Shown piece by piece: positions 44,250-52,815 of a stretch of DNA of 64,000 nucleotides (within the stretch, counting starts at the first letter, position 1; the number at the start of each line of letters is the position of its first letter). Below the pieces are notes generated by a model. It worked only from the letters and a program-made list of their open reading frames with translations. It had not been told where the DNA came from and did not search any database. Made by a program: the position numbers and the translations under genes. Source of the DNA: Halioglobus sp. (lineage in GTDB: Bacteria > Pseudomonadota > Gammaproteobacteria > Pseudomonadales > Halieaceae); assembly GCA_002699145.1 (NCBI GenBank), contig PABK01000052.1:31128-95127 (forward strand). The letters are read 5' to 3'.

Positions 44250-47056
44250 CGGCATCCGAGCCTGACCCCCGGGTACGTCGGCCCGGGGATGTCCTCAAAA
44301 AAACGCCGGTGAGCGAGCGTGCACGCCGCAAACTGTACCAGCGCCAGCGGGCCTTTGTGGATTTCCTGCCCTGGGTGGAATACCTGCCCGAACACCAGGC
44401 GATCCTGCTCGCCGATGGCATCAGTGTCGGTGCGGTGCTGGAAGTGCACCCGGCGGGTACCGAGGGGCGCTCGCCAGAATACCTCGCCCAGCTGCGCGAC
44501 ACCTTGCAGGATGCCCTGCAGGACAGTTTCGAGGAGCACGACCACGCGCCCTGGGTGCTGCAGACCTATACCTTTGATGAGCCGGACCTGGACAGCGCCA
44601 CGGCGGCCATAGCGCGCTACCCGGTCCCCGATGCGCGTCACACGCCCTACACCCGGGCGTATCTCGACTTGCTGGCGCGGCATTACCGGGGCATCAGCAA
44701 GGCTGGCGGGTTGTTCCACGATGGCGTGGTGACCCAGGCGGACTGGGGCGGTGCGCTGCGCCGCAACCTGCTGGTGCTGTACCGCAAGCACAGCCCGCCG
44801 AAACGCCGCCGTGCGCGTAGGAATAAAACAGCTAATAAAATGGCGAACAAGCTGGCGAACAAGGCGGCTAGCAAATCCCCGGGCGAGACGGGCATGGACC
44901 GCGCCACCGCGCTGTTGGAGTTGGCTGATGCCGTGGACAAGTTCACCCATGCGCTGGGCAGCGCGGGCGTGGGTCTCACACGCCTGTCCGGTACGGACTT
45001 TCACGACTGGTTGCTGGGGTTTTTCAATACCGGGAGTGAGGTGTTCGGCGGTGATACCCAGGCCTTCCTGCGCGCGACCCGGCACACACCGGACACCCTG
45101 CCGGTGGGGGACCGCTTCGCGGAGACCCTGTTCTATGACCACCCGCGCAGTGACCAGCAAGGCCAGTGCTGGTGGTTCGGGGCGTCCGCCCTGCGCTGTC
45201 TGTCCATCGACGGCCTGCGCCGCCGGCCGCAGGTCGGCCAGGTCACCGGCGAGATTACCCGGGGCGATGCCACCAATACGCTGATTGATTTTTTGCCGCC
45301 GGGCAGCGTGTTTGTCTCCACCCTGGTTGTGATTCCGCAGGATTCGCTGGAAGCGCACATCCAGGCCATCGACGCGTCCGCGATCGGCGAGAACAGCGAA
45401 TCGGCCCAGGTGCGCAAGGACTGCGAGACGGCCCTGGAGATCCTCGCCCAACGGCACAAGTTCTACCGCGCCCAGTACGCCGTGTACCTGCGCGGGTCGA
45501 GTGTGGCGCAACTCAATGAGCGCACCACCGCCCTTCGCGCGCGGCTGCTGAACCACGGTTTCCGGGCCATCGCCCCGAAGGACGATTTCACCGCGCTGGA
45601 TGCGGCGATCCGCAACCTGCCCATGGTCTACGACCCAGCGCTGGATGCCCGGGAGGGCTGGCGCGGCGCCCAGATCACCCTGGTGCAGCACATGGCGAAC
45701 CTGTCGTGTTGTTTTGGGCGCAACCGCGGGACCGGAAATCCGGGGCTGGCCCTGTTTAATCGCGGTGGCGAGCCCATGTTCTTTGATCCCCTGAACCCCG
45801 CTGATCGCCAGAAAAACGCCCACATGCTGATCCTCGGTCCCACCGGCGCCGGCAAGTCCGCCTCGGTGATCAGCATGCTGGCCCACGTCATGGCCATGCA
45901 CCGGCCGCGGCTGTTCATTATCGAGGCGGGTAACTCCTTCGGCCTGTTGGGGCAGTGGTTCGCCTCGCTGGGCCTGTCGGTACACCAGGTGTCCCTCAAA
46001 CCCGGTAGCGGCGTGAGCCTGTCGCCTTTTGCCGATGCGCACCTGCTGTTGGAAGGCAGTGTGCTGTTCGATCCGCTGACCGCGGTGGAGCCGATGGACG
46101 ACGAGGAGGAACCCCGGGACATCATGGGGGAGCTGGAGATCGTGGCCCTGCTGATGATCACCGGCGGTGAGGAGCGCGAGGCCCGGGAGATCCGCCGCGC
46201 CGATCGCAGCATGATCCGCCGCGCGATTCTGGAAGCGGCAAGGGTGGCCCGGGCGCAGGACCGGCCCACGCTCACCGAGGATGTACGCGAGGCCTTCCAT
46301 ACTCTTTCAGCTTCCGCACGCACCGACGGCGAGGCGGTGAAGCTGCGCAACATGGGCCAGGCCATCGACATGTATTGCCACGCCTTCAACGGCGAGGTGT
46401 TCAACACCACCGGCGACCCCTGGCCGGAGGCCGATGTCACCATCATTGATCTGGCGACCTTTGCCCGGGAGGGCTACGAGGCCAACCTGGCGCTCGCGGT
46501 AATCAGCTGCCTGAACCGCATCAACCATATCGCCGAGCGCGACCAGGCCCTGGACCGGGAGATCGTGGTCACCATCGACGAGGCGCACATCATCACCACC
46601 AACCCCCTGCTGGCGCCGTATTTGATCAAGGTGGTCAAGATGTGGCGCAAGCTCGGCGCCTGGCTGTGGAGTGCGACCCAGAACATGGAGGACTACCCGG
46701 ACGCCGCCAAGAAGATGCTCAACATGGTGGAGTGGTGGCTGTGCCTGGTGATGCCCAAGGAGGAAGTGCAGGCGCTGGAACAGTACCGCCAGCTGGACGC
46801 GGGCCAGCGCAGCATGTTGCTCTCGGCAAGCAAATCCCCGGGCCAGTACACCGAGGGTGTACTGATGAGCGAGACCCAGGAGTACCTGGTGCGCAACGTC
46901 CCGCCCTCGCTCATGCTCGCCCTGGCCCAGACCGAGAAACACGAAAAAGCCCGGCGCCACGCGCTCATGCGCGAACACGGCTGCAGTGAACTGGAAGCGG
47001 CCTTGCGCGTGGCCGATGAGATCGACCGCGCGCGCGGGCTGGGCGATGGGGTGTAA
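44246..47056 (+). CDS. traC: Conjugative transfer ATPase TraC (VirB4 type, PFL_4706 family)
   Basis: 936 residues from GTG 44246. The N-terminal half binds the channel; the ATPase half has Walker A (ILGPTGAGKSASVI, about 530-543) and Walker B (VVTIDEAHIITT, about 773-785). It drives pilus assembly and substrate transfer at the inner membrane. Around residues 192-215 a low-GC insertion reads NKTANKMANKLANKAASK, an ANKx-type repeat unlike the rest of the gene and likely a flexible linker. Confidence 0.92.
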   Translation: MTASEPDPRVRRPGDVLKKTPVSERARRKLYQRQRAFVDFLPWVEYLPEHQAILLADGISVGAVLEVHPAGTEGRSPEYLAQLRDTLQDALQDSFEEHDHAPWVLQTYTFDEPDLDSATAAIARYPVPDARHTPYTRAYLDLLARHYRGISKAGGLFHDGVVTQADWGGALRRNLLVLYRKHSPPKRRRARRNKTANKMANKLANKAASKSPGETGMDRATALLELADAVDKFTHALGSAGVGLTRLSGTDFHDWLLGFFNTGSEVFGGDTQAFLRATRHTPDTLPVGDRFAETLFYDHPRSDQQGQCWWFGASALRCLSIDGLRRRPQVGQVTGEITRGDATNTLIDFLPPGSVFVSTLVVIPQDSLEAHIQAIDASAIGENSESAQVRKDCETALEILAQRHKFYRAQYAVYLRGSSVAQLNERTTALRARLLNHGFRAIAPKDDFTALDAAIRNLPMVYDPALDAREGWRGAQITLVQHMANLSCCFGRNRGTGNPGLALFNRGGEPMFFDPLNPADRQKNAHMLILGPTGAGKSASVISMLAHVMAMHRPRLFIIEAGNSFGLLGQWFASLGLSVHQVSLKPGSGVSLSPFADAHLLLEGSVLFDPLTAVEPMDDEEEPRDIMGELEIVALLMITGGEEREAREIRRADRSMIRRAILEAARVARAQDRPTLTEDVREAFHTLSASARTDGEAVKLRNMGQAIDMYCHAFNGEVFNTTGDPWPEADVTIIDLATFAREGYEANLALAVISCLNRINHIAERDQALDREIVVTIDEAHIITTNPLLAPYLIKVVKMWRKLGAWLWSATQNMEDYPDAAKKMLNMVEWWLCLVMPKEEVQALEQYRQLDAGQRSMLLSASKSPGQYTEGVLMSETQEYLVRNVPPSLMLALAQTEKHEKARRHALMREHGCSELEAALRVADEIDRARGLGDGV

Positions 47057-47504
47057 ACGCACCTGTCTGTGTGCAGGGTGGGTGCTGTTGGTCCACCTGG
47101 TCCCTTCGGTGTTCTCGGTCACCCCGGCCCAGGCCACCGAGGTGATGCTGTTCACCGCCGAGGGCTTGCCGGCCATCAAAAACCAACAGGCAGCGACGAC
47201 AGTGTGGGTGCTGGGGCAAACGCACGGACTGCTGCAGTCCCTGCGTTTTACCCCTTCTGGTGTACCTGAAAACTCCGATGACACCACGCAGCTTAAAAAA
47301 GCCGCCATCGAACACCTGAACCAACCCACAGCGCAAGGTGTACTAAAAAAGCTGCGCGAGCGGGCCAATGCCGCGGCCATGGCAAAGCTGCTGGGGATCG
47401 AGCGCCTGCCGGCGGTGCTCGTCTCGCCGGGTTATGTGGTGTACGGCGTCTACGACGTCGCCACGGCGCTGGAGAAAGTGGAGGCCTACCGTGCGACGCA
47501 GTGA
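47046..47504 (+). CDS. ICE conjugation protein, PFL_4709 (TIGR03757) family
   Basis: 152 residues from ATG 47046, overlapping the traC end. A signal peptide (CLCAGWVLLVHLVPSVFS) precedes a domain with EVMLFTAEGLPAIKNQQ and GIERLPAVLVSPGYVVYGVY. The ...LPAVL... segment resembles TrbC/thioredoxin-like periplasmic proteins of F-type systems (TrbC_Ftype). Role in pilus assembly likely. Confidence 0.8.
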   Translation: MGCKRTCLCAGWVLLVHLVPSVFSVTPAQATEVMLFTAEGLPAIKNQQAATTVWVLGQTHGLLQSLRFTPSGVPENSDDTTQLKKAAIEHLNQPTAQGVLKKLRERANAAAMAKLLGIERLPAVLVSPGYVVYGVYDVATALEKVEAYRATQ

Positions 47505-48546
47505 GTGGTGTAAGAGGGGCCATTGGGGCGTTGGTCGCAATACCAGCCTGAACCACAGTCTGCGACACACGCTGGCACGCACCTTGGCAAACACACTGGC
47601 TCTCGCCCTGGTGCTGTCTGCACTGTGGTTGCCAGTGCTTGCTCCCGACAACGCTACTGCGCAGGCGGGCAACGCCACGGTCAGCTCCGGGGAGATCGTG
47701 AGCGCGGCGCTGGATCTGACCTGCCAGGCCTACCAGGTGATCGGCATTTGCCTGTGGATGACCTGCACCCTGTACACCTGTGAGTTCGACTACTCGATCC
47801 GCGCCGAGCATTACATCCCCGAGGTGGTGGTCAGCGCCTACCCGTTTATCGGCAACAGCAGCTGGCCCGCGTCCAACGGGATCGGCACACGCACGCGGTT
47901 TGCCGAGGAGGGCGGTGCCAGTGACGAGGGGGGCGCCACCCAGCGCGAGCAGGCATTGAAGTTCAAGAACGCCGATGTGATTGGCTCGCCCGGCGTCCTC
48001 GACTACTGGGTGTTGGCCGCGGCCAGTACGCAGTCAGTGCCGTTCTGTTCGCCGCTCACGTATCCCATGACTCCGTACTTTGTGAGCAGCTTCGACCCGG
48101 CCTGGCGCGACCCCGTGGTCGAAACCGCACTGAGCCTGGCCAACGCGTTCAACCGTGTGGGCCGTGGGGCGGCGACTTTCGCAGGCCTCTATCCGCGCAT
48201 CGGCTTCGTCAACCAGAGTCACGATTATAAGAGTGCCCTGGTCGCGGCGATCCGCGCACTGGATATCGTGACACAGGATCGTCAGCCCCATGTGTACCTG
48301 CCCCTGGATGCCTACAACACCCCGGCGCAGGGTCAGTGGTCCCCGCGGGGCCGCACCTCGGCGTTGTTCCAGCAGCTGACCCCGAGCCTGCAATCCTGCC
48401 GGGTGCTGCCGGACATCGATGACACCCTGTACCCCCATGACCCTTACCGGGGACGTCTGAACCAGGTGCGCGGGAATGCCTGGCAGGTGTGGCGGCCCTA
48501 CCGCTGCTGCGAGCCCGCCGGGGCGGTGTTGATCCTGACCCTGTAG
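47491..48546 (+). CDS. ICE conjugation protein, PFL_4710 (TIGR03756) family (TraU-like)
   Basis: 351 residues from GTG 47491 (GGAGG 7-11 bp upstream), overlapping the previous stop. A membrane/signal segment lies about residues 35-55. Several conserved cysteines (LTCQAYQVIGICLWMTC and the C-terminal YRCCEP) suggest disulfide-bonded periplasmic protein, as in TraU. Needed for DNA transfer in F-like systems. Confidence 0.82.
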   Translation: MRRSEWCKRGHWGVGRNTSLNHSLRHTLARTLANTLALALVLSALWLPVLAPDNATAQAGNATVSSGEIVSAALDLTCQAYQVIGICLWMTCTLYTCEFDYSIRAEHYIPEVVVSAYPFIGNSSWPASNGIGTRTRFAEEGGASDEGGATQREQALKFKNADVIGSPGVLDYWVLAAASTQSVPFCSPLTYPMTPYFVSSFDPAWRDPVVETALSLANAFNRVGRGAATFAGLYPRIGFVNQSHDYKSALVAAIRALDIVTQDRQPHVYLPLDAYNTPAQGQWSPRGRTSALFQQLTPSLQSCRVLPDIDDTLYPHDPYRGRLNQVRGNAWQVWRPYRCCEPAGAVLILTL

Positions 48547-48556
48547 GAGGAACGCT

Positions 48557-49927
48557 GTGCACGAATTCCGAAAAATGCGAAAAATGCGAGAAAACTGCCC
48601 AATGATTCGATGGCAGTGTGTGTTTGGCCTGATGCTCGTATTGGCCACTGCCAGTATCAGCCTCCCTGTCACCGCGCGGGACGACACGGTGTATTACGGC
48701 ATCGGTGGCGGGGAGCCGATCTCCCGCCCACCGAGTAACCGCGCGGCCACCGTGCGCATCGCCGGTGACGCGGCCTGGAACACCGACCTCATGTGCGGAA
48801 ATTTCGACATGTCACTCTCGGTGAGCCGCCAGCTCGCGGGCCTGGAGGGCAGTTTCCAGGACCTGATGGGGGATGTGATCGAGGCGGCCACGGGCGCGGT
48901 GGCCAGCCTGCCGGCGCTGGTGATCCAGCGTGTGAACCCTGCGCTGTATGACCTGTTACAAAACGGCGTCCTGCAGGCCTCCGAGGAGTACCACCTCGCC
49001 CGGGTGTCCTGCGAGGATCTGGTGGGCAAGATGGAAACCGCCATCGACAACGACCGCTGGGAGACGGTGGCCCGGGGTGGCTGGTGGGGCACGCAGTCCG
49101 AGGCAGGGGCAGAGATCCTCGAGACCCGGGAGCGTGCCGATACCGACGGGGCGGACAGCGGGGTGGTCTGGGTGGGGGGCGCCCGCCGCGGCGGCCGCGG
49201 CCAGGCGCCCATCGAGCCTGTCGAGGATGCCGCCAAGGCGGGCTACAACCTGCTCCTGAACCGCGCCCCGGAAAACACCGGCTCGGCGGCGGCGATCTGT
49301 GCCGGCGCCGCGATCTGCCAGGAGTGGGAGGCACCCCAGGATTTTGCCGACTGGACGGTACAGGTACTGGGCGACAAGGCGATTCGCACCTGCGCTGGCT
49401 GCGACAAGCTCGCCGTACAACCGGGGCTGGGCCTGGCCCACGAGGTCACACGCCTGGCCGCGGCGATCGAGACCGAACTGACAACCCTGGTCGAGGACAC
49501 GGACCCGCCCACCGCGGACGCGCTGGAGGCGGTGGGCGGCGGGCCGGGCATGCGCCTTACCCGGCCGGTGATCGAGGCCCTGCGGGAGGAGGATGTGAAC
49601 CTGCAGCCCCAGCTCATCACCCGGCTGGCCGGGGAGATGGCCCTGGCACGGACCATGGAGCGCGCCATGATCGCCCGCCGGGCCCTGCTGGCCGGGATGG
49701 ACGAGCCCAACGTGGCCAATGTGGCAGTCGGGCGTGAAGTGGTGGCGCTGGAGGTCGCGGAGCTGGAGCGCGAGATCGATCACCTGCTCTACGAGATGGA
49801 GGTCCGCCAGCGGGTCGCTACCAGCATGCCGGCGGCGCTGCTCTCGCGCCAGCAGCTGCGCAGCCAGGTGCTTCAGGTGGAGCCGGTACCACCCTCGGGC
49901 TTGCGCGATGGGGCAGTGCCCCGGTGA
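48557..49927 (+). CDS. ICE conjugation protein, PFL_4711 (TIGR03755) family
   Basis: 456 residues from GTG 48557 (AGGAGGAA upstream). The signal peptide covers about residues 20-37 (FGLMLVLATASISLPVT). The mature protein has CGNFDMSLSVSRQL and two CxxC-like sites (CAGAAIC and CAGCDKL). Long helices occupy the C-terminal part. Resembles the TraH-type role in F-like mating apparatus by position, but the function is inferred. Confidence 0.8.
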   Translation: MHEFRKMRKMRENCPMIRWQCVFGLMLVLATASISLPVTARDDTVYYGIGGGEPISRPPSNRAATVRIAGDAAWNTDLMCGNFDMSLSVSRQLAGLEGSFQDLMGDVIEAATGAVASLPALVIQRVNPALYDLLQNGVLQASEEYHLARVSCEDLVGKMETAIDNDRWETVARGGWWGTQSEAGAEILETRERADTDGADSGVVWVGGARRGGRGQAPIEPVEDAAKAGYNLLLNRAPENTGSAAAICAGAAICQEWEAPQDFADWTVQVLGDKAIRTCAGCDKLAVQPGLGLAHEVTRLAAAIETELTTLVEDTDPPTADALEAVGGGPGMRLTRPVIEALREEDVNLQPQLITRLAGEMALARTMERAMIARRALLAGMDEPNVANVAVGREVVALEVAELEREIDHLLYEMEVRQRVATSMPAALLSRQQLRSQVLQVEPVPPSGLRDGAVPR

Positions 49928-50268
49928 GCGGATTGTCAAAAACAGCGCTTTGGCTCGCGCTGCTCACCGGGTTGGTGTGTGCAGTGACGCTGGTGCTGTG
50001 GCAAGCGGGGCTGGACCCCCGGGCGCCGGGTGCGCAGGTGGGGCAGATTCAAAATGCCTTGAGTCCCTGGCGCACACCGTTGCAGTTGTTGCGACTTGTC
50101 CTGTGGCTACTGGTGGCGTGGTGCTGGCAGGGCGCGTTGGCGCGCGCCCTGCGTATCACCGACGCGCAGCGCCCGCAGTGGAACGCCCTGCGGCCGCGGG
50201 TTGTCGGTGGCCTGCTGGCACTTGAGGCGTTAATTGCGCTGGGCCGCCTGGTGGCCAACAACACGTGA
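49924..50268 (+). CDS. Small membrane protein of the transfer operon
   Basis: 114 residues from GTG 49924, overlapping the previous stop by 4 bp. Three hydrophobic segments (about 8-22, 50-70 and 92-108). Small membrane proteins occur at this place before the TraG-like gene in related ICEs; no function is known. Confidence 0.7.
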   Translation: MSGLSKTALWLALLTGLVCAVTLVLWQAGLDPRAPGAQVGQIQNALSPWRTPLQLLRLVLWLLVAWCWQGALARALRITDAQRPQWNALRPRVVGGLLALEALIALGRLVANNT

Positions 50269-50310
50269 AAACGAGCGCGATAACGCGAGTGCAAGGGAAC
50301 GGGTAACGCG

Positions 50311-51969
50311 ATGGGAGTCTCCAGTTATTTTGAGTTCGTCACCACCCTGTTCGGCTGGATCCTGTACCAGGGCATCTGGGCGGTGCTGGTGGACTCCGGC
50401 ATCGTGTTTATCCCGATCATCGCCATGGTGCTCAGCCATGTGTTTGACAGCCACAAGGGCGGGGATGACGAGGGCAGTGCGGCCATTCAATCGCTCAAGA
50501 AAATTGAAGCGGACTTTATCGCCATGCTCGGCGTGCTGATCTTCGCGGGGATCCCGCTGCTGGATGTGCGCCTGGCGGAGATGCAGTACAGCAAACCGGC
50601 CCTGCGCTGCACCGAGGCCGCCGAGACGATTGCCGGCACCGACACCGGCACCACCTACGATACGACCCTGGCCACCCTGTCCGAGGAGTCCGGCGCCATC
50701 CCGCTGTGGTGGGCGATGCTGCACTGGCTGAGCAAGGCGGTGACCGCCGCCTCGGTGGCGGCCATCCCCTGCAGCTTCGATGTCGCCAGCGTCGAGTACC
50801 GCCTGGCCGAGGCCAACCTCGAGGACCCGGAGCTCAACCGCGAGTTGGAGCAGTTCAAGCGCGACTGCTGGCAGCCGTCGATTGCGCGGCTACACAAGAC
50901 CGGCCTCGACGAGCTGACCGCAGAAGAAACCGCGGAGATCACCTGGCTGGGTTCGGCCTACCTGCACAGCTCCGGGCTCTATGACCGCTATCACAGTGCG
51001 GTGCCTAATCCGCAGTGGGAATTCGATGCAGACCGCGACGCGGGCTTTGAGCAGTACGCCGCCGCCGGGGGTTTCCCGGCGTGCAGTGACTGGTGGAGCC
51101 ACGACACCGTGGGCCTGCGTCGCCGGGTACTCGATTACCTGCCAGCGGACCTGCGCGACGAGATGATCTATGACGACGACAACCTGGTGGCGCAGACCTC
51201 CACGGTGGTCCTGGGTACCCGTGAGCGCGAGGACGTTTTTCTTCGAAAATACCTGTCGGTCAAGCGCGCCGCGGAAGCGGTGGGCTCGGACCTGCCCCTG
51301 GCAGTGACCTACGGGGACGGGCGCGACCAGGTCCGCCAGGCACGCTTCTCGGACTGGCGCAACAGCGACAATCCCCTGGTGCAGAACGCGGGCAACCTGC
51401 TCAGCGCCGGCGCCTACCTGGTGCTGGGGGATGCTGGTCGGGACATGGGCGAGACGGGCATGGCCCTGATCGGTTCAGCACTGAAGGCTCCCGCGGCCCT
51501 TGGCGAAGGCTACGCCCTGCGCAACGGCATCAGCCTGTTCCAGCCCCTGGCGCTGATGATGATGGTCATCGCCCTGCCGTTTCTGCTGATCTTCGGGCGC
51601 TACACCCTGCGCACTCTGGCCACCCTCAGCATCATTTATTTCGGGTTCCATTTTTTAAGCTTCATCTGGGCGGTGGCGTTCTGGACCGACAACAACCTGA
51701 TGCACCTGCTGACCAGTGCCGGCGGCCTCAGCGTGTTCGCCTCGGGCGCCAGTGTCACCCAGTCCCTGATCCTGCTGTATATCTCGCGGTTTTTGTACAT
51801 CGTGTTTCCGCTTCTGTATCTCACTGCGGTTGGGTGGGTCGGATATCAAGCCGGGGGCGCAGCGCATGAGATGTCGAACTTCGGAACGAGAGCAGGTGCT
51901 ATTGGGAGCTCTGGTGGTGCATTCGTTGGGCAGGTGGCGACAAAGGCCGCCACCAAAGGAAAAGCCTAA
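50311..51969 (+). CDS. traG: TraG-like conjugation protein (N-terminal domain type)
   Basis: 552 residues. Multiple membrane segments: two near the N-terminus (about 8-50), one near 70-85, and a cluster at about 410-525. The N-terminus SSYFEFVTTLFGWILYQGIW is typical of TraG_N of SXT/PFGI-type ICEs. The large middle domain contains cysteines (TEAAETIAGT side, CSFDVAS, CWQPS). It takes part in mating-pair stabilisation and probably entry exclusion. Last gene of the transfer operon. Confidence 0.85.
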   Translation: MGVSSYFEFVTTLFGWILYQGIWAVLVDSGIVFIPIIAMVLSHVFDSHKGGDDEGSAAIQSLKKIEADFIAMLGVLIFAGIPLLDVRLAEMQYSKPALRCTEAAETIAGTDTGTTYDTTLATLSEESGAIPLWWAMLHWLSKAVTAASVAAIPCSFDVASVEYRLAEANLEDPELNRELEQFKRDCWQPSIARLHKTGLDELTAEETAEITWLGSAYLHSSGLYDRYHSAVPNPQWEFDADRDAGFEQYAAAGGFPACSDWWSHDTVGLRRRVLDYLPADLRDEMIYDDDNLVAQTSTVVLGTREREDVFLRKYLSVKRAAEAVGSDLPLAVTYGDGRDQVRQARFSDWRNSDNPLVQNAGNLLSAGAYLVLGDAGRDMGETGMALIGSALKAPAALGEGYALRNGISLFQPLALMMMVIALPFLLIFGRYTLRTLATLSIIYFGFHFLSFIWAVAFWTDNNLMHLLTSAGGLSVFASGASVTQSLILLYISRFLYIVFPLLYLTAVGWVGYQAGGAAHEMSNFGTRAGAIGSSGGAFVGQVATKAATKGKA

Positions 51970-51972
51970 TGA

Positions 51973-52203
51973 TTAGCTATGGGCGTCGTGCGTGTCGTGG
52001 GGCTTCAGGTAAGCCTTCACACCGTATCGGCCATCTCCGTGAGGGGAGTTTCGATAAAACGATTCGGTTTCATCAGAACAGCGATCCGATGTTTCATCTC
52101 GAAAATCCGTTTCACGCAGTGCTTCAACCGCAGCCGTACCCACCCGGCCCAGGGCTTTGCCGCCGGTGTGCGCGAGTTCCTGTAAAAACGTTTTTACTGT
52201 CAT
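51973..52203 (-). CDS. Small hypothetical protein
   Basis: 76 residues from ATG 52203, chosen for the GGGAGGG upstream. It begins MTVKTFLQELAHTGGKALGR and has a polar, His/Asp-rich C-terminus. It converges on the TraG-like gene. No family known. Confidence 0.45.
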   Translation of the reverse strand: MTVKTFLQELAHTGGKALGRVGTAAVEALRETDFRDETSDRCSDETESFYRNSPHGDGRYGVKAYLKPHDTHDAHS

Positions 52204-52399
52204 ATCACCGCCCTCCCTGTCGGTGTGTCGTCTTATCAAGCATAGCACGACCAGCGACGGGGCAGGGCAGGGGGTTTGGGGTATGTCCTGCAGACACGAT
52301 CCCGCAAAATACTGGGTACATCCTGGACGGGTTGCCGGACGCTGCGCATCGGGCGGCTGGGAACCTTTATATCATCTAATTCAGGCAGGAGGCTGGATC

Positions 52400-52612
52400 A
52401 TGCGACGTACAACACTCATGCTCGAACTGGAACCCCGGCAGGTCGCGACATTGCTTGCGTTCACGCGGCATGTCGGCCGCGCGGAGGTCAGGCGTATTCT
52501 CGGCGAGGATGCCGATGTGGATGCGCTGCTCGCGGCCCTGGAGGAGTTCCACTGGCAGCTCGCGGCCTCGGGCAACACCGAGGCCATCGAGCTGGTGGCA
52601 CGTCACGGTTAG
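52400..52612 (+). CDS. Small hypothetical protein preceding csrA
   Basis: 70 residues from ATG 52400, with AGGAGG 7-12 bp upstream. Mostly helical (RQVATLLAFTRHVGRAEVRR) and acidic. It lies 11 bp before csrA, so it is an operon member. No known domain; it may be a partner or regulator of CsrA. Confidence 0.6.
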   Translation: MRRTTLMLELEPRQVATLLAFTRHVGRAEVRRILGEDADVDALLAALEEFHWQLAASGNTEAIELVARHG

Positions 52613-52623
52613 GAGAAGCAAGG

Positions 52624-52815
52624 ATGCTGATTCTGTCACGGAACATCGGTGAAACACTGCGTATTGGTAAAGAGGCGGAAATTGAAATAGAGGCGGTCAG
52701 CCACGACCAGGTGCAGCTGCGTGTGCACAGTGCGCCGCAAGCGGTCATCTCCCTGCCGGCCCCCGCTCGCCGCAAACTCCCGAAAGTGCGCTTCAAGCGC
52801 CGGCGCCGCGTATGA
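52624..52815 (+). CDS. csrA: CsrA-family RNA-binding regulator
   Basis: 63 residues beginning MLILSRNIGETLRIG, the conserved CsrA N-terminus, followed by the expected strands EIEIEAVSHDQVQLRVHSA. The usual C-terminal RNA-binding Arg is replaced by a strongly basic tail ending KVRFKRRRRV. CsrA dimers bind GGA-containing stem-loops in mRNA leaders. It overlaps the topB start by 4 bp. Copies on ICEs are known and may control the element's own leaders. Confidence 0.85.
   Translation: MLILSRNIGETLRIGKEAEIEIEAVSHDQVQLRVHSAPQAVISLPAPARRKLPKVRFKRRRRV

Noticed and set aside
44150..46300. Long minus-strand open frame (716 codons) opposite traC
   Set aside because: GC-rich shadow of the strongly supported VirB4-type gene. 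No domain, and composition follows the codon bias of the other strand.
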